From Siderastrea radians (lineage: Eukaryota; Cnidaria; Anthozoa; Scleractinia; Rhizangiidae): a stretch of DNA of 64,000 nucleotides. The number at the start of each line of letters is the position of its first letter. Positions within the stretch are counted from its first letter, which is position 1. Positions 33,096-43,133 of the stretch are shown in pieces. Under the pieces are notes generated by a model. It saw nothing but the letters and a program-made list of their open reading frames with translations. It was not told the DNA's origin and ran no database searches. Location of the stretch: positions 35,480,614 to 35,544,613 of the forward strand of contig OZ024894.1 in the NCBI GenBank assembly GCA_964017195.1. The letters run 5' to 3'. The position numbers and the translations under genes were made by a program.

Positions 33096-36000
33096 ATGAA
33101 AGAAGGCGCTTTATTCCAAAGCTTTGTCTGTATTTTGACCGTTTTCGCTCTGTTGCTTTCTACCGTTGCTTTCATACGTTCCGAAGTTTATGCAAAAGAA
33201 GTCTTCTTTATCCGAGGACGAATTCAAGAGCTCGAAGTTCAACTCGCAAAAATACCGACTTTCCCGGATAATCTCCTTAAGTACGGTAAGTGGTTTAAAT
33301 AAGCAATTCCTCCAGTAAGGGCTACAGACAACGTTTTGGGTCTGTTTTAAAATGAACCGTTGCCATTTTTATGCAGCCCGTTAGCCGTTCCAAATCAGTG
33401 CGCAATGTTAACCAAGGAGTTGCTTTCTCGTTGATTTCTAATCTGTGCCGAATTTGTCTACTAAGCTCTTTTTTGTTGGTGTAACACTCTTCTGTGTCTT
33501 GCTCAATGCTTTCCTATATTTAACCCTGAAACTCCAAGGTCAGTGCAAAATTAGTTTTTTTTTTTCTCATTTTCATGCATTCCCCAATTATCCCTCCAGA
33601 GAGTTTTGGGTATTAATCATTGTTTTTGTAGATTATCAGGTCTCATTTTTATCACTCTCATTTTCTGTAAACCGACTCTATTAAAGTACTGTAAGAAGTT
33701 AAAGCGAGCCATCAAATCGGGATTAAAAAGTCAATTTACAACGGGACATCAGGCTTTGAATGCCTTCTTGGTATATATAGGCAACTGAACTTTGCACTGT
33801 AAATCTATAACTTTCCATCTTGATCTTGTAACAGTCATGCCGAGTCCCTATGTTTATTCTGCTTTCAAGTACGTTTGTTCAGTTGAAACAATGTTCACCT
33901 CTTGAGTCTAGCAGAAACTCTTCTTGTTACGTTGATTCAATGAGGTGCCACTAGTGGTCACAAAGTGGCTCAGAAAACCTAAGGGGGACGGGTGGGGAGG
34001 GGTGGGGGACGGGTGGGGAGGTAGTGCATGTCGGCATTTTGGGTAGGGCAAGTGTGCCCGTGCAGGGCTGACCTGCGATGAGGTCTTTTCTGCTGTTTTG
34101 CTTGGTAAACTGTGACCCACGCAAGACAATATGAGAGCGCAGCTAAAATTCGGCCTGCGTGATCACAGGTTAGCCCAAGGCACCAAGTCCTTATCTGATT
34201 TCATTTTATACCCCATTTATCATCTACTCCTTGCTCCCATTCCGATATAAAAGAAAGAACTGGTGGGGTCACGCTGTTTAAGCCCTTAACAAGAAAAGAT
34301 AATTGCCCGATTCAACATCAAAACGATACTGAGACAGGTTAAACATTATACCGCCAGTATTCAAAAAGTGGTGGTTGTAATCTGACCAAAATGTTTCAAT
34401 CGTTAGCTGTGGGAGAGTTACAGGGAAAACATCTTGAAGGTCATCATCGTGATGCAAGGGTTGCAAGGGATCTGGAACTGAATAATGAGTCAAAGACACG
34501 TGACAAGGGCAAAAAGAAAGGCATCAATCGCAAGATTAAACTGGAGATAAAAAATGAAATTCGAACAGTCATAGGATCCTTGGCTCAAGTTTTTTGCACC
34601 AAAGAAGAGAGACTTTGTTTTAGAGGACCTAAAGGTGACAAGGGTGACACAGGGACACCAGGAAAACATGGCATTCCTGGTGAACTTGGGCCGAGGGGAA
34701 AGCCTGGCCCCGCGGGACCGAGAGGGCAGAAAGGTACGTTGATATTTGTTGGTAGCTTCTCCTTGCATACGGTGAAATTTGAATTAGCCAATCAGCATTC
34801 AGTAGGCGGGAAAAACTGTGGTGTCCTGACGTCACGCAGATTTTGTGCTCGTCGCTTCGATTTCTGCGTGATCAGCGAAGTTTATACTGTGGAAGTGCGG
34901 TTTTATTTCAGCGTTTTCTTCAAATTTAACGCTTGCCTTATTCCAGTTTATTAAAAGTCACAACTGTTTGCAATTATATGGACTGGATGAGCAACCAGGA
35001 TCGATTCAAAACTTTTTTCTGCGGCGAGAGACTTCGCTAACTGGACTTGAATGCGAAGGAGGTGGTAAAAGTTTTCCTCTTGTCCTACTGACTATTATTT
35101 TTCACAAGAAACCTCACCTCCCTTTCACTCTATTTGGCCTCGTTTATCATATGGATGTCCGCTAACTGAGCAGCTCAGAGTAGCGTCAGGCACAATCCGT
35201 CTTCTGTCCTTGTAAAGATCTTCGGTCACTTCATACTTGTTTTCATCGTGTACTTCATGTCTGGTTTTATCCCACCAACTTCGAGCTGTGCCTGTAGCTG
35301 TGATTGCCTGCTGTCAAAATTGTCGTTGCATCTCAATGAGATTGGCGTTATCGGTAAGGGAAGAAATGTTCTGTTCATCAGATCAGAGACACATCATGAA
35401 TGTTTGGAAAATTTGATCTACAGTCGTTGTATGGTTGCACTTCACAGCTGATTCTTCAAATTGGAAATAGGAAAGTTTGTACAATTTTCCACATACCCGG
35501 AGACGACTGAAAAGGCGTTTTTGGAATTTGGAGCTTCCTTATAATATGTCATCGTAACAGCAAAAAGCTCGTAGTCAAAAGCCGCAGAAAATTAACTTTT
35601 CTTCTCAAAAGGCAAAACTCACCTGAAATTCAGGCCAAGCGAAAACAACATGCGGACCGCTGTGGAAACGACACTTTCGCCTGCTTTATTCACCACGGAA
35701 AGTAAAAATAATTATTACCTAGCCCGTCTTTCTAAGTGGATAATTCACTTGACTAAGTTGGATTGGAACGGTAATTGCAGGAACAATGTTTATTTAGGCA
35801 AATATTGATATGTCTATTTTTTCTCGCTTCTATTTCCACGCCAGGTAAGGTTATATCCTTTAAAGCTTGCAATCAATCGACTTTTACGGAAAGAGAGCAA
35901 AGAGAGGAAAATGTGTAATTTCTCACGAAATTTCAAGAAGATTTAAATTGTTATAATTAAAAGGAACAAATTTGAGAACAACTCTAGGATTCAGGCAGGA

Positions 36001-39000
36001 GGAGTTTATTCAAAATGGAGAAATGAAAGTAACTTTAAAAGAGCAAAATGCACATCACAGCGGTCCTGCATCAGTCCGCAGTACCGAAAGAGATTTGGAA
36101 ATATAAAACTTTGCGTTACGTCGGATTCGTTGCAAAAAGGAAAAACCGATAACTACAGGCGACTCTAAGAGACGAACTTTTTTTTCAGAAATTAATTAAC
36201 AAATTTATGACCTGGCTGTTTAGTTTAAGCTTATTTCTTGGGTTGTAGTTGCATTAGCTATGTAATAAACGTGCCTTTCGAAACTTGGGCGGTTTAAATC
36301 AGAAAATGGGAGAGTGTGACAATTTTTTTCTTTCTCAACAAGCACTCGTAACGCCATTCAACTTGCAACGATGCTAATGTCACTTCAACCTCTGTTTTCC
36401 AGATCATGCAAAACCGCAAAAATTCTTATTGAAATTAGCTGTTTTGTAGCTATCGTGATGGCGTTGTTGTTTCTCTGAATTTGGGAAGTAGAGCAGCTCG
36501 AGTCAACTCTTCTGATATAAGGAATAAATTCTGGTTTTAGTCATCGTCTTTTCGCTCTTCATACCCTTTAAACGATGCACACTTTTAATTCAACACAAGC
36601 AACACAAAACAAACGCTAGCGGCTTCGGTCTTCGTACTAGTTTTTACCTTTGTTGCAAGCGCACAAAATCCCTTATTGCAAAAGTGTATGAGTAGAACAA
36701 CAGGAAAAAGAAAACTTTTTTCGGCAAAGTCAACTCAATCTACGCGTGAGTCGCTATAAACTCTTGCTTTTGCTTACAAACTGCAAAATACTGGAGTTTT
36801 CAGTTGTAGCATTCTGAACTGTAACCGGAAACGAGAGCCCAGTGCATCGTGCATTTCGCAAAACACCGACAGGACACCACGGTTTTGACTGCCGCTCGTA
36901 CCGCGGGCGCAGTTGCCGTATGCAAGGCCCTGTAGGGTAGCCTTGATAGGCTTAATATATGGGCGGTACATTTTACCAGTAACTGACGTTTGTGAATTTC
37001 TCTTGATCTTGACGATTATCTTACAAAGAAAAATTCAATATTTTTAAAAATCAATATCTGTTAGGTCGTTCAATCGATCAGTCACCTAGTTATTATTTCA
37101 GTAATAGTCATTTCAGGAACTCACAACGAAGGCAATGGGCCACAAGGAGGACATGAAAGTTTTGGGTCTTCAATTTGTTTGTTGTACATTGTTTTCCAGG
37201 TGAGCAGGGTATTTCGGTGTCCATTCCCACAATCACCACACCATCCAAAGTAGTAACAGTCCAACAGACTCAACTAACCTCGTTACCGTGTAAGGCCGAG
37301 GGACTACCTGCGCCAGAGTTAGCCTGGGGCCGAGCGTATGGCGCTCTTCCTTCGGGTCGCCATGTGATACACGGTAATGGCACACTTGAGATCAGCGGCA
37401 CTCTATTCAAAGATGGTGGAATGTATGTGTGTCAAGCTAAGAACGTCTTGGGAATGTCCAAATCGACAACCTTGTTAATTGTTCATGGTATGAACTGCGC
37501 TTTTGTTCGTAGATTATGTAATTGAATACATAAGAAAATGTACATGACCTACAACCGCTCGCCAGCAGTCTCCGATCCCTTGCAAGTCAACTAATAGTAA
37601 GATTGGACTTCAACATATCGAGGCATCTAATACAGGCTCCTGATTAGTTTAATCATGATCTTAACCCAAACATTCAACTCATGAACAACTGTGATTGTAA
37701 TCAGGCAATACCGCAACGCCGGGGACTATTTTCCTATCTCTTTTGGAAAAGAGATCGCTTTCATGTCCTTTACTAGTTTAGCCTGGAAATGTTTTGGAGA
37801 CAGGGCCAGTGACTTAATGACCGCTTAGCCATCACCCAATGACGTTATAATCTTGCACTATTTTCCTTACTTTGTTTCGAGAGCTGGCTACATGAATGCT
37901 GTTGGCACAAAAAGAAAAACATTTTTACGGGATGCTTTGCGGAGCTCTGATAAGTCATTTGTTTTTACAAACGAGGGTGGAGGATCAGGGAGAGGGAGCA
38001 CTTACCGACAGCCACGCAGGCGTCAAGATGCGCAATACAAGGGTGGCACAATCTTTAAGAAAAAGGAGCCGTCAAGACACAGGAAAAACCACCACCAAGC
38101 AACTAAAACGAGGGATCTTGTGAAACTTTCTTACAACGTTTAAAACGAAGTTCCCGTCGATGGTTTTATTTTTTACTTTCATGTCTCTATTTTCAAAACA
38201 AATAATACCAATTTTTTCGCCTTTTCGTTCCAGTTCCAGTGCAATTTACAAAGATGCCCCATTCAGTAACAATCGAGGAAGGACAGAATGTCATGCTGAG
38301 CTGCCAAGCCAGTGGATTTCCTGAACCTGTGATAACGTGGTCAGCACCATTCTCTAGTCGGTGCATGCTTGCAAATGAGTCTTCCAAGGGATGGTTGAAA
38401 ATAGAAAATGCCACCTTAAATGATAGTGACTCTTACACATGTACCGCCAAAAATGACTTCAGTGAAATGAAAGCCTCTGCAATAGTGACCGTATTTCCTA
38501 AACTGAAGTTCCTTTTTCATCCTTTCAAATGGATAAACGCCTTTATTGGTAGCACGGTTTCACTTCACTGCCTAGCGAGCAGCGGTGCAATAACCTGGTC
38601 TAAACAAGGCGATGTTATGCCCAGGGCTCATGTGATTTTACCTAACGGTACTCTGGTGATAAACATTACTTTTGTGGGTGATGGAGGATTGTACACCTGC
38701 TCGGTGCAAAGCGCAGTTGCCTCTATAAATGCCAGTTCTAAGGTGACTGTTAACGTGAGATCATGCAGTGAGTGGCGGCGACTGGCAGGTTATAACTTGA
38801 GCGGGACTTTCGATGTCAAGCCTGATAAGGAGTCAGGTACTTTCAAGGTGTTTTGCAACATGACTGACAAGGGAGGGGTAGGTGTATCTGTTGTTAGTCA
38901 CAACTCTGAGCATAGGACCGCGGTTGAGGGATTCAGGTATCCCGGGAGCTACTCAAAGGATGTGACGTATTACGGACTGACCATGGCTCAAATAAAGCAT

Positions 39001-39360
39001 CTCATCCAAGTTTCTGCCCACTGTGAGCAGTTTATAAAATATGAATGCCGTCATTCAGTGCTTCTCTGGCATGGCTCGCCTTACGGCTGGTGGGTGTCAC
39101 GTGACGGAAAGAAGATGACGTACTGGGGAGGAGCCTCCCCTGGCAGTAACAAGTGCGCGTGCGGAATGAATGACTCTTGCGCAAAAGGAGGGGCGTGTAA
39201 TTGCGATGCCAATGATCTGATTTGGCGGGAGGACAGCGGATTGCTAAGCGACAAGTCGAAACTACCGGTGATTCAGTTGCGATTTGGTGACACGGCTGAT
39301 CCACGAGTTGAGAAAGGCTTTCACACTTTAGGAAAGTTAAAATGTTATGGCGTTGCTTAA
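33096..39360 (+). CDS. Collagen-Ig-CNTNAP-like fibrinogen-domain membrane protein (643 aa, 4 exons)
   Basis: Coding exons: 33096-33285, 34407-34733, 37200-37487 and 38234-39360, all joined in phase 1. Residues 8-27 (QSFVCILTVFALLLSTVAF) are a membrane segment close to the N-terminus without an obvious cleavage site, suggesting type II topology. A short helical region (ELEVQLAKI) and a Lys-rich region follow. Residues 137-178 are about 13 Gly-X-Y collagen triplets. Three Ig domains follow, with cysteine pairs 203/250, 292/338 and 381/424 and the usual YxC motifs. Residues 446-643 are a fibrinogen-like module of the contactin-associated-protein type, with WWVSRDGKKMTYWGGASPG, KCACGMNDSC and ACNCDAND. 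The design suggests a trimeric cell-surface recognition or adhesion protein, combining ficolin-like collagen plus fibrinogen with FREP-like Ig plus fibrinogen. Function is inferred. The last exon carries two Ig domains and the fibrinogen domain without introns. Confidence 0.88.
33983..34021 (+). repeat. G-rich duplicated tract, potential G-quadruplex
   Basis: Two near-identical copies of GGGGGACGGGTGGGGAGG lie side by side, with more than four runs of three or more G separated by one or two bases. It lies on the coding strand of intron 1 of the collagen-Ig gene, so the G-rich strand would appear in the pre-mRNA. Confidence 0.75.
34734..37199. other. Intron 2 of the collagen-Ig gene
   Basis: About 2.5 kb with no further Gly-X-Y or Ig exon that I could recognise. 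The frame of exon 2 runs on past the donor to 34954 but loses collagen character at once, supporting the donor at 34734. Confidence 0.6.
37488..38233. other. Intron 3 of the collagen-Ig gene
   Basis: About 750 bases, bounded by GTATGA and a TTCCAG acceptor. The reading frames at 37853-38143 are basic and low in complexity with no domain resemblance; no exon is called. Confidence 0.6.
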
Positions 39361-40267
39361 ACTTTTTTCATTATACGACGTTCGTCCCTTTGATGATGAA
39401 TTCCAGTCAGAATTTGCTTAGCCGTTGTTTATCCACAGGTTGACTTTGACGAACGTTATGTGGACCTTGATAAAGACTAACCTTATCGTAATTCTGCTTG
39501 GCAGTTATAAAGTTAACAGGGCTTCACAACTCATATTTGCTAGCTTGTCTGAATGTCAGCCGTCTTTTCGTTCTAACCCTGGGGTAGGGTAAGGAGTCAG
39601 CTTATTTTCCTGGCTATTTTATGGGTGAGAAGTTTTGGAAAGAAGCTAATGTGCGGATAAAAAATATAGAGGGAAATTCATTGGGACCTTTTCACCAGCC
39701 AACGGGATTTTTATTTCATTCATTTCAGTCACAGTTAAACTGTGCACTACCATCTCTGCAAAGTTTGTTTTAGAAAACGTTCTCTTTCTGTAGAAGTGGG
39801 GATTACATCTTCAGACAAGATGGATTTCTTTTAAATCAAAAGGTTTCGTGGTTTGCTCGCAATTGTTTGTGAGTGACGAAAAATCCAGTGAGCTTTAGAC
39901 TGATATGGGCGCTATGTTTGGGCAGATTGAGTTTATTTCACCAGTGCCATAATACTTAGGCCGTACTTCACAGGCACGTTTTATCCAGTCACAATGGACG
40001 CAAAATGAGTGCATTGTCTAAACTGTACAATACACTTAGTCGGTCATGTTTACTTTATTCCCTTCAGTTAGCAAAACACAAAAAGGGGTAAACGGTAACT
40101 TGAAATAAAAGCTCTTGGGTCATTATTCTTTTTAAATGTTATAAATGCCTACAAGTTTATCAGCGTTATGCGCTTGTTATTTCTTACAAGACTAAATATT
40201 TTATAAGAGTAAAAACCTATTTTACCCGTTTTATCTTTCCTTGCTTTGTTTAATTACTTTATTCTTT
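39361..40267. other. 3' regions of two convergent genes
   Basis: The collagen-Ig gene (+) and the SGNH gene (-) converge here. AATAAA at 40104-40109 (+) could end the collagen-Ig transcript, and TTTATT at 40258-40263, AATAAA on the minus strand, lies directly after the SGNH stop. Nothing else recognised. Confidence 0.5.
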
Positions 40268-41535
40268 TCAATTTGGCTCTGAACCTTCGCATAGCTCGAA
40301 AACATTTTTTAAATAGTTCACAAGAATCTGCACTTTAGCCATATTTCCGCCATAACCAAAATGAAGACCAGCTTTGCTTTTTATGAATCGAGTAACCCTG
40401 GACGTCTCCAGAACAGGAATATCCCTCGCACTACAGTACCTCGACATTTCCTGATTAAATTTTTCGACTGGCAAGTAATTCTTTTCGCAATCGGATACCA
40501 GAAAATTATCGACTCGGAGGATGTTTGCCCAAATCATCAATGGCCATCCATTACGCGGCTTTCAATCATATCAAGTAAGGGCGATAGGTATTCTTCTATT
40601 ACTTTTGTGGCGTTCAAGGAAAAATGAATACCAACTCCTAGAACAACAACCGATGCTCGCTTTCCTAGTAGATTTTTCACCGTTTGCACGGCTGAAGGAA
40701 GTTGATGCATGCTGTAAGCTTCTACCAAATACGTCTTAAATTGCGCCGTCTCTCCTTCGCATACTTGATTTTCACCGAACTCCTCCCATCTATGAATGGT
40801 CTTCAGATGACAGGAATGTTTTCCTCTGTCGACAAACTGCAGTTCTCCGCTGCATTGTTGTTTTTCTTCTTCGGATAAACTGCTCCTTAGCGCACCTCTA
40901 ACAGGATCTCCTGTTACCAAAAGTGCGAATCCTACGAAAAAGTGCCGAATGAACGAATCGCCAACGAAGGCTATTTCCGAAGCATGCTCGTTCAACAGTG
41001 AACAAGCTTCGTAACTGTTAAAGTTGATGAAAGGGCATTCTAAGTTTGTGGGCTTCCACCCTGCAAGCTCAGCGGCAAAATATTTGCTGAAATCCTTACA
41101 GTAAGGACACTTGCAATCTTCGTGAGAATTCCCACAGATTCCAGTCACCTCATTACAGCATGGCGTATCACTCCCCTCATCACAAAGTGACGGCAGCTTG
41201 TAGCCTGACGAAGGTAGGCGATAGTTTGGACCGCAACGCTTATCTTCCCTATGCAACTCTCTAGGAAAGCCAAGGTTCTCCAGGATAGATTTATCGACTT
41301 CTCGCCTTTTCTTGATCACTTCTTTTGTCAAATCAGGTTTGAATTCCCAAGCTCCGTGAGAGTAATAATCTAACAGGTGGTTGCAGTCATGTCTACTCCA
41401 CCGATGCTTCTGGGCATTGTTGAAGCCACTCTGATTGTTAGATGTCTTACTCCTCCACGCAGGGTAATTGAGAACAAATATGAGGACGCATAAGACTGGC
41501 AGAAGAAGGAAGAATCGCCTCCTGACTGGTATCAT
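40268..41535 (-). pseudogene. SGNH/PC-esterase-like type II membrane protein, frameshifted
   Basis: An intronless minus-strand gene. The ATG at 41535 gives MIPVRRRFFLLLPVLCVLIF, a signal anchor, then a Cys-rich stretch (TPCCNEVTGICGNSHEDCKC) and an SGNH block, IAFVGDSFIRHFFVGFA, where GDS holds the nucleophile serine. The frame stops at 40537-40539. The expected C-terminus continues in another frame from about 40550 to the stop at 40268-40270, with WPLMIWANILRVDNFLVSDC and FIKSKAGLHFGYGGNMAKVQ. One lost base, or two gained, near 40550-40560 explains this. The C-terminal motif is normally DGxH in PC-esterase/TBL-type proteins; here it reads AGLH, so the catalytic Asp appears replaced. Family members act on acetylated or lipid-linked glycans in the secretory pathway. 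The frameshift could be a sequencing error, but two defects together favour a pseudogene. The frame upstream of 41535 has no earlier ATG. Confidence 0.75.
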
Positions 41536-41583
41536 CCTGTGAACCAACGTAAACCCAAAGTGTAACCCACAATTCCTTGGTTC

Positions 41584-41617
41584 GCTCTGACGAAGGGCTA
41601 ACGCTCGAAACGTCAGC
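41584..41617 (+). ncRNA. Minimal type I hammerhead ribozyme motif (Penelope/retrozyme type)
   Basis: All core elements occur in order: CTGACGA (41587-41593), stem II GGGC/GCTC (41595-41598 with 41603-41606) closed by TAAC, GAAA (41607-41610) and CGTC (41611-41614), with predicted cleavage after C41614. The flanks GCT (41584-41586) and AGC (41615-41617) pair as a short stem I. There is no stem III loop: ACGT is self-complementary, so stem III could form only between two copies. Such diminished-stem-III hammerheads are known from Penelope-like elements and act as dimers. It lies 49 bases upstream of the SGNH gene start, on the opposite strand. Confidence 0.75.
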
Positions 41618-41877
41618 CTTCAATCTCTTTACGGTGACCAATTTACCTTATCAACTCAGTTGATAAACCAAAAATTTTGTTTTTCACGTCCCCACCGACG
41701 CAGCATCACAGTTTCTTTGGAAACTAACACCTTGTTAAACTATTTTAGCCTATTGTCATAAAATGGGGATGCGTTGATCGTACACTTCAGGGGAAAGAGG
41801 AAATGCGGCCTCGATTACTATACAAACATACACAAATGAGTTGATGTAAGGTAAATTGGGCGCCACAAAAAATATTC

Positions 41878-41952
41878 ACTAGCTAACGGTTCGAGCGTTG
41901 GGTCTTTGTCAGAGCGAATGACAAAGAGCCAACGCTCTAAACGCCAGCTTTT
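41878..41952. repeat. Inverted pair of degenerate hammerhead-related repeats
   Basis: Two opposed arms, CGAGCGTTGGGTCTTTGTCA and TGACAAAGAGCCAACGCTC, meet around CAGAGCGAA. Each resembles the ribozyme unit at 41584 but with altered core bases (CTGACAA instead of CTGACGA; TAAAC instead of GAAAC), so neither should cleave. It probably belongs to the same repeat family. Confidence 0.55.
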
Positions 41953-41979
41953 TAGTCGCTATACAGTGGATATCAGTTG

Positions 41980-42161
41980 TTAGTATATACCAACCAGCGG
42001 ATAGTGTGTTTCGCGTGCTCTGATTGGCTACTCAAACTCGGGATAGTATCAGTGCTATGCACCTCACAGCATTTTTCTGCATTTCACGCGCGAGTTTTTC
42101 GCATTTCAAAGAAAAAAGGACCTATTTGGTGCTGGTTATCCACTGGTTTGGTATATACTAA
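41980..42161. mobile_element. TIR element, 182 bp
   Basis: Left end TTAGTATATACCAACCAGCG and right end CACTGGTTTGGTATATACTAA-like (last 20 bases ACTGGTTTGGTATATACTAA) are inverted repeats. No coding capacity. Adjacent to a second palindrome at 42162-42262. Confidence 0.6.
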
Positions 42162-42262
42162 AACAATTATTCACCTCAGTGTCGGTAAAGAGTGGTGGAT
42201 ATTTACCTCGCTGCTTCGCGACTCTTCATCACTATTCACTTCCACCTCGGTGAATAATTGTT
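42162..42262. repeat. Palindromic repeat, 101 bp
   Basis: Begins AACAATTATTCACCTCAGTG and ends CACCTCGGTGAATAATTGTT, an inverted repeat of about 20 bases with an 60-base spacer. It abuts the TIR element before it and may be part of a composite. Confidence 0.6.
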
Positions 42263-42709
42263 AATTATCAAATCAGTGTTACACCCGAGGGGGGGGGGTA
42301 CTCCCTATAATGGGGTATACGGGGAGGCTCCGCCCGAAAGGGGTGCCTTTTTTAAGCTTGCAGTATGTTAAGGGGTAGGGAAAATTGCCATTTTAGTATA
42401 CGAAAGGGTCACAAAATCAGCTGCAAAGCGGAAGAAATGGCAGCTAAAGCGAAGTGTATCAAAGGGTGCCACATTTTGGTAGAAATGACTACGCAATTGA
42501 ATCAGAACGACTGAAAACCCGCGAAATACGTGGCGATTATAGGAAATTTTATTGTCATTGCTTATCTTTGACGTATAAGAAAGGAGTGCAATTTTGCTCC
42601 AGGTATATGAAAGGGGTTACGGGTCTGTTACACTACCAACCGACGCAGCACTACATGAAACTAATTCCTTTTTTATGGAATTGAAAAGCACAGTCCACCC
42701 TGACACTTT

Positions 42710-43133
42710 TATACCTGCCAAGTGTCACGCCTAAGGCGTGATTGTCACGCCTGCGGATCGAAAACTGCGATTTCACGCCTATTCACGCCTGCGTTCCCAT
42801 TTCTCACGCCTAGTGGAAAAGTTTGAGCCATTACAGCCTTACCGACTCATTTTGAAAAAATATGCAGTATTTAAATAAACTCGAACCAATGCGAGAAAAT
42901 GATGATCGTACTTTCGCGAAATCTCCGATTTTAGTAGGGAAAGTCACTGGAGACGAGGTTGTGTTTAGGAGCTTGGGAACGGGAAAGTCTACTTCCGAAA
43001 TCTTCGGAAATATTCTTGGAAATCTTCGGACGTCTTCGGACATCTTCGGATATTATCGGTTTCTTACGAAAAATCCTGACACTCTCAGGATAAAAATGTC
43101 ACGTCTATGAATCACAAAAAGTTGGCAGATATA
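42710..43133. mobile_element. TIR element rich in TCACGCCT repeats, 424 bp
   Basis: Starts TATACCTGCCAA and ends TTGGCAGATATA, inverted repeats with TA-type flanks. The left third carries at least five copies of TCACGCCT in direct or inverted form (42725-42812). The right part carries repeats of TCTTCGGA (about 43010-43050). No coding capacity. Confidence 0.6.

Noticed and set aside
34490..34835. Minus-strand Pro/Gly-rich frames in the collagen exon
   Set aside because: They mirror the Gly-X-Y codons on the plus strand; the plus strand has matching splice phases.
37853..38143. 96-codon basic frame in intron 3 of the collagen-Ig gene
   Set aside because: No domain, unremarkable composition, and no splice pair that keeps phase with the flanking exons.
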